Positions 1 to 6,848 of a stretch of DNA of 9,336 nucleotides are shown piece after piece (within the stretch, counting starts at the first letter, position 1; the number at the start of each line of letters is the position of its first letter). Below the pieces are notes generated by a model that searched no databases, was not told where the DNA came from, and saw only the letters and a program-made list of their open reading frames with translations. The position numbers were made by a program, and so were the translations under genes. Source of the stretch: CAZNMF01 sp035547155 (GTDB lineage: Bacteria; Acidobacteriota; Vicinamibacteria; Vicinamibacterales; SCN-69-37); the NCBI GenBank assembly GCA_035547155.1, contig DASZVJ010000274.1:1-9336 (forward strand), read 5' to 3'.

Positions 1-1641
1 CGTGTCCGTCGTGCGATCCAGCACGATGAACGTGCGCACGCGCGACACGGCGCCTGTCGGATGCACCGTCCAGCCTGGTTGCAGCGTGACGTCGCGAAAA
101 CCGACCTGCGGGACGAAGCCGACGTCGGCGCGAAAGCCATCGGAGGCGTCGTGATACGCGGCATACCAGTCCAGATGCTTCGTGTCGTGCGACCACTGCA
201 CGGTCGTCGCATGGCCGTTGAGCGTCTCGCCGGTCCATTCGGCGGCGAGGTCTGGGCGATTCGGCGTCCGCGACGTACTGGCCAGCCATTGGCCCGAAAA
301 CGAGTCGCTCCCCGTGGGCCGCCATTGAAAGTCCGGGCCGGCCACGCGATTGTGGCCGTTGCTGCCGCGTGCCTCGCGATCGGTGACGAGGGCGCCGACG
401 AACGACAAGCCGATGTCGCGCTTCACGCGCGCGATCGTGACCGTCGATCCGAAATCGACCGGCGCGAGCGACGAGTGCGTCGCGCCCGGCAGCACCGCGC
501 TGCCGCCGCCGCTGTCGTCGGCGACGAGCACCGTGTAGCGCAGACCCGCAGCCTTGCCCGTCGCGCGCACGCCGGCGTCAGGCGCGGCAATCGTGCGCGT
601 GTACACGGCCTGAATCGGCGTCGCCAGCAGGTCGGCGCCTTCGAGGAAGAACGGCCGCTTCTCGGCGTAGAACAGCGCGAAACGCTGATTCGTCGCAATC
701 TGCGCCGTGTCGGCTTCCACCTGCGAGAAATCGGGCTTCACCGTCGCGTCGATCGCGTTGTCGGCATTCGGCAGGTACTTCACGTCCACGCCCGCGCGCC
801 AGTCCACGGGCTTGGCGGCGATCGGATCGCCCGGCCCATCGCCGCGAACGGCGGCGTCGCTCGCGCTGCCGTACGGCGCGACGACGAGATGGCCGCCGCT
901 GGGGAGACGCTCGAGACCCGTGAGCACGTTCGCGCGGCAGACCAGACAGTTGCCGTCGCGTGGCAGCTTCGCCGAGAAGAACTGATAGTGATGATCGCGC
1001 GGATAGTTGCGATAGAGCAGGATGCGCCAGGTTTGCGGATCGATGTGCCGGTAGCGCAGCGACGAGAACGGAATCCGGATCTCCAGCGTCCATCCGTGCG
1101 GCCCGATCTTCGTCGCGGAGTCCCAGAAGAAATCCGGCGACGCATTCTCGCCAGACGCATCGTCGGTGATCGAGTCGTACTGCACGTTGCGCGGCGTCAC
1201 GACGAAGAACGCGCCGGTCGAGCCCGTGTTGCGTGGATCGAGCAGCACGCCGCCGTAGTCGTTCGTTCCGTTGCCGATGTTGTCGCGGTCCGCGTACGGC
1301 GCGCGCATCGTCGACGGGTTCGGATCCTCGAACTCGAACGCCGCGTAGAACGCGTGGTCGTCGTAGGCCAGATAGCCGATGTTGCGCACCGGCGGCGGCG
1401 TGTTGTCGCCGGGCTGCGTCTCGTACCAGCGATCGATCCGTACGGCGTCGTGCCAGCCGGGATCCGACAGATCGCCGTCGATCGTGATGGGACCAGCGGC
1501 GCGATGAATCTCGATCGTGTCACCTGCCAGGGCTGTCTGCGCCGAAACGGGACGCGCTGCAATCGCGCACGCGGCGACGACAAGCAGGCAAAGCGTGCGC
1601 GCCGGCATCACCGATCCGATCGCGCGTCGTGCGCCGCTCAT
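1..1641 (-). CDS. Secreted CBM9-like / DUF5916 domain protein (C-terminus cut off by window edge)
   Basis: The reading frame is open from ATG at 1641 to base 1 (547 codons, no stop), so the 3' end lies outside the window. Seen: a signal peptide with RR near residue 5, a hydrophobic run at about 16-29 and an A-Q cleavage-like site (PVSAQ, 31-35). A CBM9-like beta-sandwich domain spans about 42-225 (PITIDGDLSDPGW, ELRIPFSSLRY-like text near 187-197). The DUF5916 hallmark lies at about 286-340 and includes KPDFSQVEAD, NQRF and EKRPFFLEGAD. The remainder alternates polar and aromatic residues, as in a beta-barrel. Family knowledge: DUF5916 proteins are usually 700-900 residues, are predicted outer-membrane barrels with an N-terminal carbohydrate-binding-like domain, and have no proven function. 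A Cys-x-x-Cys pair lies at about 232-235. The start is uncertain: in-frame ATGs also lie at 1608 (giving a compact signal peptide, MPARTLCLLVV) and 1692, and none has a clear Shine-Dalgarno. It is divergent from the ThuA gene. Family call is firm; role unknown. Confidence 0.88.
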   Translation of the reverse strand, partial: MSGARRAIGSVMPARTLCLLVVAACAIAARPVSAQTALAGDTIEIHRAAGPITIDGDLSDPGWHDAVRIDRWYETQPGDNTPPPVRNIGYLAYDDHAFYAAFEFEDPNPSTMRAPYADRDNIGNGTNDYGGVLLDPRNTGSTGAFFVVTPRNVQYDSITDDASGENASPDFFWDSATKIGPHGWTLEIRIPFSSLRYRHIDPQTWRILLYRNYPRDHHYQFFSAKLPRDGNCLVCRANVLTGLERLPSGGHLVVAPYGSASDAAVRGDGPGDPIAAKPVDWRAGVDVKYLPNADNAIDATVKPDFSQVEADTAQIATNQRFALFYAEKRPFFLEGADLLATPIQAVYTRTIAAPDAGVRATGKAAGLRYTVLVADDSGGGSAVLPGATHSSLAPVDFGSTVTIARVKRDIGLSFVGALVTDREARGSNGHNRVAGPDFQWRPTGSDSFSGQWLASTSRTPNRPDLAAEWTGETLNGHATTVQWSHDTKHLDWYAAYHDASDGFRADVGFVPQVGFRDVTLQPGWTVHPTGAVSRVRTFIVLDRTTDT

Positions 1642-1735
1642 GCCCGCCGATGGTTGTATCACGACCGCTCGTCGCGACGGCCGCGCGACCATCGCTGTCT
1701 GAGATCGCGGCGGAATGCTAGGCTGTGCCGGGCCG
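1642..1735. promoter_or_regulatory. Divergent intergenic region between DUF5916 and ThuA genes
   Basis: This gap of about 95 bp separates the minus-strand DUF5916 gene from the plus-strand ThuA gene, so it should carry promoters for both. On the plus strand a -10-like TAGGCT sits at 1719-1724, with a poor -35 candidate (CTGTCT, 1695-1700, 18-bp spacer). On the minus strand a weak -10-like GATACA is the complement of 1655-1660, without a convincing -35. No operator palindrome is obvious. The existence of promoters is inferred from gene orientation; the exact boxes are tentative. Confidence 0.4.
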
Positions 1736-2557
1736 ATGTCCATGCCGATTCCCGCGCTCGTTCTGACCGGGCAGAGCAGCCAATATCACGACTGGTCCGT
1801 GTCGAGCGCGAAGCTGGCCGCACGCCTGCGCGAGACTGGATTGTTTGACGTCGTCGTCGCGACGGCGGCCGACGCGCCGCCGCTCGATCGCATCGGCGTC
1901 ATCGTCGTGGACTACGAAGGCGAGCGATGGTCTTCGGCGTTCGAACAGGCGATCGACGCGCGCATCGCTGGCGGCGGCGGGCTCGTCATCTATCATGCGG
2001 CGGACAACGCGTTCCCCGCGTGGCCGGCGTTCCAGGAGATGTGCGGCATCGGCGGATGGGCAGGCCGTGACGAGTCGGCTGGACCCAAAGTCCGCTGGCG
2101 CGATGGCCATCAAGTGATCGACAACTCGCCTGGCGTCGCCATGCACCCGCCGCGCCACGATTTCTCCGTCGTCGCGCGTGCACCGGATCATCCGATCGTG
2201 CGTGGATTGCCGGCGTCGTGGCTGCACGCAGACGATGAGCTGTACAGTCAGCTTCGCGGACCGGCGAAACATCTGGAAGTTCTCGCGACGGCGACAGCCG
2301 ATCCCGCCGTCTATGCGAAAGCCACAGGCGAGCACGAGCCCGTGCTGATGACGATCGGCTACGGCGCTGGACGCGTGTTCCACACGACGCTCGGACACGT
2401 CGGTCCCGCGGACGGATCGAAGACGACGGCGATCGATTGCGTCGGCTTCGTCGTGACGTTGCAGCGCGGCGCGGAATGGGCCGCGACAGGAGGCGTCACG
2501 CAGCCTGTGCCGGCGGACTTTCCAAGCGCGACGCGGACGTCCATCCGCGTCGACTGA
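1736..2557 (+). CDS. ThuA domain-containing protein (trehalose-utilization-like)
   Basis: A 273-residue protein from ATG 1736. ThuA proteins adopt a class-I glutamine-amidotransferase-like fold and occur in sugar utilisation loci (ThuA of rhizobial trehalose catabolism); the exact reaction of most members is unsettled. Seen: an N-terminal strand followed by TGQSSQYHDW (11-20), which matches the family's GxxxHDW region; IVVDYEGERW (56-65); the nucleophile-elbow-like region GGGLVIYHAADNAF (80-93); DELYSQLRGP (167-176); EPVLMTIGYGAGRVFHTTLGH (201-221); and the conserved tail with CVGFVVTLQRGAEWAATG. Length fits a single complete domain. There is no signal peptide, so it is probably cytoplasmic. 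The start is uncertain: ATG at 1715 adds MLGCAGP, but that codon lies just before a -10-like TAGGCT (1719-1724), which favours 1736 or 1742. It is followed 46 bp later by the ConA-like gene, probably co-transcribed. Domain call is firm; substrate unknown. Confidence 0.9.
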   Translation: MSMPIPALVLTGQSSQYHDWSVSSAKLAARLRETGLFDVVVATAADAPPLDRIGVIVVDYEGERWSSAFEQAIDARIAGGGGLVIYHAADNAFPAWPAFQEMCGIGGWAGRDESAGPKVRWRDGHQVIDNSPGVAMHPPRHDFSVVARAPDHPIVRGLPASWLHADDELYSQLRGPAKHLEVLATATADPAVYAKATGEHEPVLMTIGYGAGRVFHTTLGHVGPADGSKTTAIDCVGFVVTLQRGAEWAATGGVTQPVPADFPSATRTSIRVD

Positions 2558-2603
2558 GCGCCGGCAGTTGGCGCCGTGTGCGTTTTCGTCGTATCGTCCA
2601 CGC

Positions 2604-3188
2604 GTGCCTCGAACCAGCGTGCCGCCCACCCGATCGATTGGTCATTTCGAAGGACAGTGCGACGTCGGACATCCGAAGAACGCCGGATCAGCGGCGTATG
2701 ACGCGGCTCGCGGCGTGTATCTCGTGTCGTCCGCCGGTCTCAACATGTGGGACGTGCGCGACGAGTTTCATTTCATCTGGACGCGCACGACCGGCGATTT
2801 CCTGCTGCACGCGCGCGTCGAGTTCCTCGGGCCGAACCACGAGCCCCATCGCAAGGCTGGCTGCATCGTCCGATCGGGTCTCGATCACGACGCGCCGTAC
2901 GCGGACGCCTGTCTGCACGGCGATGGCCTGACGTCGCTGCAGTTTCGCCGCCGCGCCGGCGGCATCTCGGAGCAGCTCGTTGCGACGCCTGGCGCGGACG
3001 TCGTCGAGCTCGAGCGCAACGGTCAGACCTACACGATGCGCTCCGCCAAATCCGGACAGCCATTTGCGACGACGACGCTGACGGACGTCACGCTCGAGGG
3101 GGATCTCTACGTCGGGCTGTTCCTCTGCTCACACAACGTCGACATCGTCGAGCGCGCGGCCTTTCACGACGTGCGGTTCGAACGCTGA
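2604..3188 (+). CDS. Free-standing ConA/laminin-G-like domain protein (related to the N-terminal domain of TolB-like proteins)
   Basis: A 194-residue protein, read here from GTG 2604. Seen: FEGQCDVGHPKNAGSAAYD (15-33), NMWDVRDEFHFIW (47-59), TGDFLLHARVEFLG (63-76), PHRKAGCIVRSGLDHDAPYADACLHGDG (81-108) and a closing strand DLYVGLFLCSHN (167-178). This pattern matches, from memory, a jelly-roll (concanavalin-like) domain that in many Acidobacteria is fused in front of a TolB/WD40-like beta-propeller and is often labelled 'TolR' or DUF1349-like. Here it stands alone, with a stop at 3186-3188 and no propeller after it. No signal peptide is visible. The role may be sugar binding or sugar-ring chemistry, but that is a guess. 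The start is uncertain: TTG 2568 and GTG 2619 are in frame, and TATCGT at 2592-2597 could be a -10 placed for a nearly leaderless GTG 2604. It probably shares a transcript with the ThuA gene, and it converges on the ATPase gene. Confidence 0.78.
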   Translation: MPRTSVPPTRSIGHFEGQCDVGHPKNAGSAAYDAARGVYLVSSAGLNMWDVRDEFHFIWTRTTGDFLLHARVEFLGPNHEPHRKAGCIVRSGLDHDAPYADACLHGDGLTSLQFRRRAGGISEQLVATPGADVVELERNGQTYTMRSAKSGQPFATTTLTDVTLEGDLYVGLFLCSHNVDIVERAAFHDVRFER

Positions 3189-3223
3189 CGGACCGGTGAC
3201 GACGACCGTCGATTTGGAATTCG

Positions 3224-3242
3224 TGTAGGGGCCGCCCCTACA
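3224..3242. terminator. Palindrome between convergent genes, possible bidirectional terminator
   Basis: TGTAGGGGC (3224-3232) and GCCCCTACA (3234-3242) are perfect inverted copies around one base, giving a stem of 8 bp with a 3-base loop in practice. It lies in the 49-bp gap between the ConA-like gene (stop 3188, plus) and the ATPase gene and contains that gene's TAG stop (complement of 3238-3240). Neither side has the run of T expected of a classical intrinsic terminator. It could instead be a REP-like dispersed repeat or an RNA 3'-end stabiliser. The palindrome is certain; its function is inferred from position. Confidence 0.5.
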
Positions 3243-4302
3243 TACGCAATTTGGTCTCGCTCGAGAACAAATGCGCGCGTGACGGATCGATCGCGATCCG
3301 CACCGTGTCGCCGGGCTGTGCGGCCACACGATCGCGAAAGACACCGAGCAGTGGCTGACCGGCGATCGTCATCGCGACGTGTGTCTCCGATCCCGTCGGC
3401 TCGATGACTCGGATTTCGGCGGGCACGCCGGTCGTGCCGAGCGACAGATGCTCGGGGCGCACGCCGTAGCGCGCGCGTGTGCCGGGCGAGACGTTCGATG
3501 AGAGCGGCAGTGGGAGGACGACGTCGGCACCGAGGCGAAAGACGCCGGTGCCATCGCTCGACGCGACCTCGCCATCGAGCACGTTCATTGCCGGCGATCC
3601 GATGAACGTCGCGACGAAGAGGTTGTCCGGCCGATCGTACAGATCGAGCGGCGCGCCGATCTGCGACACGCGTCCGTCGTGCAGCACGACGATGCGGTCG
3701 GCGAGCGTCATGGCTTCGATCTGATCGTGCGTCACGTGGATCGTCGTGGTCTTCAGGCGCTGGTGGAGCGCTTTGATCTCCGTACGCATCTGGACCCGCA
3801 GCCGCGCGTCGAGGTTCGAGAGCGGCTCGTCGAACAGGAACACGCGCGGATCGCGCACGATCGAGCGACCCATCGCGACGCGCTGGCGTTGGCCGCCCGA
3901 CAACTGCTTCGGCAGCCGATCGAGGTACGGCGTCAGGCCGAGCGACTCGGCGGCGGCGCGCACTTTGCGATCGATCGCGTCGGGCCGCTCGCCGCGCAGC
4001 TTGAGCGAGAAGCCCATGTTGCCCGAGACGGTCATGTGCGGATACAGCGCATAGTTCTGGAAGACCATCGCGACGTCGCGATCCTTCGGCGCGACTCCGT
4101 TCATCACGCGGCCGCCAATGTGAATCTCGCCGGCGGTCACGTCCTCGAGCCCGGCAATCATCCGCAGCAGCGTCGATTTCCCGCAGCCGGACGGCCCGAC
4201 GAGGACGACGAGCTCGCCGTCGGCGATCTCGACGGAGACTCCGTGGACGACTTCGGTCGTGCCGAAGCGCTTGGTGACGTCGCGCAGCGAGACGCTAGCC
4301 AT
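3238..4302 (-). CDS. Carbohydrate ABC transporter ATP-binding protein (MalK/UgpC/MsmK family)
   Basis: A 354-residue cytoplasmic ATPase that would power the sugar importer encoded upstream in the same operon. Seen: Walker A GPSGCGKST (36-44), Q-loop Q82 in VFQNYALYPHM, signature LSGGQ (134-138), Walker B VFLFDEP (154-160), D-loop SNLD (162-165) and switch His192. After about residue 235 comes the OB-fold/TOBE regulatory domain with YGVRPEHL (279-286) and EPTGSETHV (301-309). Such a domain is typical of CUT1 sugar-transport ATPases and can contact EIIA or other regulators in some species. Length is normal (350-370). The start is well supported: GGAGG (complement of 4309-4313) sits 6 bases before ATG, inside the end of the aldo/keto reductase gene, which this gene overlaps by 8 bp. 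It is the last gene of the operon, and its TAG stop lies in a palindrome. The substrate cannot be read from the ATPase; UgpC-type labels for such proteins are generic. Confidence 0.96.
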   Translation of the reverse strand: MASVSLRDVTKRFGTTEVVHGVSVEIADGELVVLVGPSGCGKSTLLRMIAGLEDVTAGEIHIGGRVMNGVAPKDRDVAMVFQNYALYPHMTVSGNMGFSLKLRGERPDAIDRKVRAAAESLGLTPYLDRLPKQLSGGQRQRVAMGRSIVRDPRVFLFDEPLSNLDARLRVQMRTEIKALHQRLKTTTIHVTHDQIEAMTLADRIVVLHDGRVSQIGAPLDLYDRPDNLFVATFIGSPAMNVLDGEVASSDGTGVFRLGADVVLPLPLSSNVSPGTRARYGVRPEHLSLGTTGVPAEIRVIEPTGSETHVAMTIAGQPLLGVFRDRVAAQPGDTVRIAIDPSRAHLFSSETKLRM

Positions 4303-5131
4303 GCGCGGCCTCCGTCGGATCCCAGGCTGGCGATTTCGCGGGATCGATCAGACGCTCGCCGCGATCGCAGGCGTCGATGGCTGCGAGGTCGTCCTCGTCG
4401 AGCCGAAGATCGAGCGCACGCAGGTTCGCGGCCATGTGGTCACGTTGGCCCGACGCGGGAATCGCCGCCATGCCGCGCGCCAGCAGCCACGCGAGCGTCA
4501 CCGTCGCGGGCGATTCACCGTACTTTGTCGCGATACGTCCGATGATCGGATCCGTCATCACACGGCCACCCGCGAGCGGCATGTAGGCGGTGACGATCAT
4601 GCCGTGCGCCGCGCAGCACGTGCGGACGGGATGATTCTGCAGATAGGGATGGACCTCGACCTGGTTCGTCGTCATCTGATTCGGTCCGAGGATCGCGGCG
4701 GCGCGTGCGACGAGCGCGCACGGAAAGTTCGACACGCCGATCGCCCGTGTCATGCCGCGCGCCTTCGCGTCGGCGAGATCGCCAATGTAGCTCTCGAACG
4801 GCACAGCGTCTTTCGGCGACGGCCAGTGGATCAGCAGCAAATCGACGGCATCGACGCCGATGCGCGTAAGGCTTTGCTCGACGCTCGGCAGGAAGTCGCG
4901 TTTGGCGAGATTGACGTCGCCGACCTTGGTCGTGATGAACAGCTCGTCGCGACGCAGGCCGCTGGCGCGCAGCGCGCGGCCGACGTGCGCCTCGGTGCCG
5001 TACGTCTGGGCGGTGTCGATATGCCGGTAGCCGAGCTCGATGCCGGTCAGGATCGCGCGATAGCCGTCCTCGTCGTGGCGAAGCCACGTCCCGAGACCGA
5101 GCTTCGGCATCGCGAGTGCCGCGGCCGTCAT
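4295..5131 (-). CDS. Aldo/keto reductase (DkgB-like)
   Basis: A 278-residue single-domain TIM-barrel NADPH-dependent reductase. The classical catalytic tetrad is complete: D39 (in HIDTAQTYG), Y44, K69 (TTKV) and H102 (LIHWPSP). Other family marks are GVSNF (132-136), NQVEVHPYLQN (156-166) and the C-terminal ERLIDPAKSPAWDP (259-272). The latter two, with ITAYMPLA-type text near 180-187, closely resemble E. coli DkgB (YafB), which reduces 2,5-diketo-D-gluconate and methylglyoxal. The NADP-binding loop reads IPASGQRDHMAAN (224-236), with Ala instead of the Lys seen in many aldo/keto reductases; as I recall DkgB also lacks that Lys. The gene sits inside a sugar ABC transporter operon. Its ATG overlaps the stop of the MalG-type permease (ATGA, 5128-5131), and it overlaps the ATPase gene by 8 bp. 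GGGAG (complement of 5142-5146) lies 10 bases before the start. It probably reduces an imported keto-sugar or a toxic carbonyl; substrate not determinable here. Confidence 0.94.
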   Translation of the reverse strand: MTAAALAMPKLGLGTWLRHDEDGYRAILTGIELGYRHIDTAQTYGTEAHVGRALRASGLRRDELFITTKVGDVNLAKRDFLPSVEQSLTRIGVDAVDLLLIHWPSPKDAVPFESYIGDLADAKARGMTRAIGVSNFPCALVARAAAILGPNQMTTNQVEVHPYLQNHPVRTCCAAHGMIVTAYMPLAGGRVMTDPIIGRIATKYGESPATVTLAWLLARGMAAIPASGQRDHMAANLRALDLRLDEDDLAAIDACDRGERLIDPAKSPAWDPTEAAHG

Positions 5132-5955
5132 CCTTTGATCGCTCCCGCGGCAAGACCGCCGACGAACAGCCGCTGCAGCAGCAGAAACGCGATCACGATC
5201 GGCAGTGTCATGATGAGCGACGCGGCCATCACCGCGCCCCAGTCCGTCGTGAACTCACCCATGAACTCGGCGATGCCGATCGGCAACGTCTTCACGCTCG
5301 CATCCTGCGCAAACACGAGCGCGAAGATGAACTCGTTCCACGTCGTCACGAATGCGTAGACCACGACGGCCACGATGCCAGGCAGCGAGAGCGGCAGCGT
5401 GATCCGAAAGAGGATCGCGAGGCGAGACGCGCCGTCCATGATCGCGGCTTCTTCGAGCTCCACCGGAATCGCGCGGAAGTAGCTCGTCAGCATCCACACC
5501 GCGAGCGGCAGCGTGAGGATCGTGTACACGAGGATCAATCCCAGATACGTGTTCACCAGCCCGAGCGTCTGGAGGATGACGAACAGCGGAACGACGATCG
5601 CCGCGGTCGGGAGTAGCTGGCCGACGAGCACGAACGCCTGCGCCGCGCGCCGGCCGCGGAACCGGAAGCGCGCGAACCCGTACGACGCGAACACGGCGAG
5701 CACGAGCGCGATGGCCGTCGATCCGAGCGAGATGACGACGCTGTTCAGGAAGTAGCGTGGGATGTTCGACGCCCACAGCACCGTCCGGTAGTGATCGAGC
5801 GTCGGCGCGTGCGGCAGCCAGTGCGGCGGCACGCTGTAGAGCTCGCGCGTGCTCGTCACGGACGAGATCGCCATCCAGACGAACGGCACGAGCGAGATCA
5901 CGAGGGTCAGCGTGATGCCGAGGGCGACGCCGGCGCTCGCGCGTCCCTGCCGCAT
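5128..5955 (-). CDS. Carbohydrate ABC transporter permease (MalG-type)
   Basis: A 275-residue inner-membrane subunit of the binding-protein-dependent sugar importer. About six hydrophobic segments can be read (near 10-30, 70-93, 107-129, 136-158, 190-213, 243-264). The cytoplasmic EAA loop that docks onto the ATPase is clear: EAAIMDGASRLAILFRITLP (169-188), with the invariant Gly at 175. The N-terminal HWLPHAPTLDHYRTVL (45-60) and the C-terminal QRLFVGGLAAGAIKG (261-275) are characteristic of MalG-like CUT1 permeases, the latter being the usual ending. Length is normal. The start is strongly supported: GAGGGAGGGG (complement of 5963-5972) lies 7 bases before ATG. That ATG shares one base with the stop of the MalF-type gene (TGATG, 5953-5957), which implies coupled, roughly equimolar translation. 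It pairs with the MalF-type permease to form the membrane channel. Confidence 0.96.
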   Translation of the reverse strand: MRQGRASAGVALGITLTLVISLVPFVWMAISSVTSTRELYSVPPHWLPHAPTLDHYRTVLWASNIPRYFLNSVVISLGSTAIALVLAVFASYGFARFRFRGRRAAQAFVLVGQLLPTAAIVVPLFVILQTLGLVNTYLGLILVYTILTLPLAVWMLTSYFRAIPVELEEAAIMDGASRLAILFRITLPLSLPGIVAVVVYAFVTTWNEFIFALVFAQDASVKTLPIGIAEFMGEFTTDWGAVMAASLIMTLPIVIAFLLLQRLFVGGLAAGAIKG

Positions 5956-6848
5956 CAGCGCACCCCTCCCTCGTCGGCGGATCGGAACACGCGCAAGTAC
6001 AGCGCGACGATCGCGAGCGTCGCGGCGAAGAACATCACCGACAGCGCCGCGGCGTCATGGAACTGGAACGACTCGAAAGCCTGACGAAAAATCTGGATCG
6101 GCACCACGAGGGTGCGATTGGCCGGCCCGCCGCGCGTGATCGTGTAGATGATCGTGATCGCGTTCAGGCCCCAGATCGTGAGCAGCAGCGTCACCGCGAC
6201 GAGCACCGGCCGGATCTGCGGCAGCATGACGTGCCGAACCTCGTGCCAGAACGACGCGCCGTCGACACGCGCGGCCTCATAGAGCTCATCCGGCGCGGCC
6301 TGCAAGCCGGCGAGCACCATGATCGCGACGAACGGGAAGAGCTTCCACACGTTGATCGCGATGAGCGCGGGCATGACGAGCGACGGGTCCGTCAGCCAGC
6401 CGATCGGCTGTGTCGTGACGCGCGTCGCCGTCAGCAGATGGTTGATGATCCCGAACTCCGTGTGCAGCATCCACGCCCACATCGTCGCGCCCACGATGCC
6501 GGGAACGACCCACGGCAGCAGGACGAGCGCACGCACGAGCCCGCGGCCGCGGAATCGCCGGTTGAGGAGAATGCCCACGAGCGTGCCCGCGATGACCTGA
6601 CACACGATCGACGCGCCGACGAAGTAAGCCGTGTTGCGCACAGCCGCGAGCGTCGATGGACTCGCCACGGCCGCACGAAAGTTCGCGAGGCCCACGAACG
6701 AACCGCCCTCGTCGGTGACGCTCAGCACGCTCACGTCGATCACGGGATAGACGATGAGCATGGCGAGCGCGAGCAGCGCCGGGAGGACGAACAGCAGTCC
6801 GGTAGACGAGGTGCGGGCGCGGCGGATCGGCGAATCGCGACGCGTCAT
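5955..6848 (-). CDS. Sugar ABC transporter permease (MalF-type)
   Basis: A 297-residue inner-membrane permease. Seen: an Arg-rich cytoplasmic N-terminus, a first membrane segment at about 17-40 (ending IVYPVIDVSVLS, the usual MalF-like start), then FVGLANFRAAV (51-61). Further hydrophobic segments lie near 72-95, 105-127, 158-182, 213-236 and 267-286. The EAA loop for the ATPase is EAARVDGASFWHEVRHVMLP (191-210), with Gly197. TRGGPANRTLVVPIQIFRQAF (238-258) is a family signature. Length matches short CUT1 MalF-type subunits such as UgpA/MsmF, without the large periplasmic P2 loop of E. coli MalF. Its ATG overlaps the stop of the binding-protein gene (ATGA, 6845-6848); there is only a weak Shine-Dalgarno (GGA), so coupling probably drives its translation. 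It acts with the following MalG-type permease. Confidence 0.96.
   Translation of the reverse strand: MTRRDSPIRRARTSSTGLLFVLPALLALAMLIVYPVIDVSVLSVTDEGGSFVGLANFRAAVASPSTLAAVRNTAYFVGASIVCQVIAGTLVGILLNRRFRGRGLVRALVLLPWVVPGIVGATMWAWMLHTEFGIINHLLTATRVTTQPIGWLTDPSLVMPALIAINVWKLFPFVAIMVLAGLQAAPDELYEAARVDGASFWHEVRHVMLPQIRPVLVAVTLLLTIWGLNAITIIYTITRGGPANRTLVVPIQIFRQAFESFQFHDAAALSVMFFAATLAIVALYLRVFRSADEGGVR

Noticed and set aside
1590..1641. Tat signal in the DUF5916 protein because of the RR pair
   Set aside because: The residues around RR (GARRAIGS) do not fit the S/T-RR-x-F-L-K pattern; a normal Sec signal explains the sequence.
61..1848. A 595-codon plus-strand open frame
   Set aside because: It is antisense to the DUF5916 gene, extremely Arg-rich, has no recognisable domain and runs through the divergent promoter gap. 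It is a GC-rich shadow frame.
2558..2574. Small inverted repeat GCGCC...GGCGC after the ThuA stop
   Set aside because: A 5-base stem with a 7-base loop and no T run is expected by chance in GC-rich DNA, so it is not called a terminator.
4259..5359. Long plus-strand open frames opposite the ATPase, reductase and permease genes (also 3679-4545, 6057-6935, 7367-8293, 8130-8936)
   Set aside because: All are antisense to genes with clear family motifs and have low-complexity Arg/Asp/Ala-rich translations.
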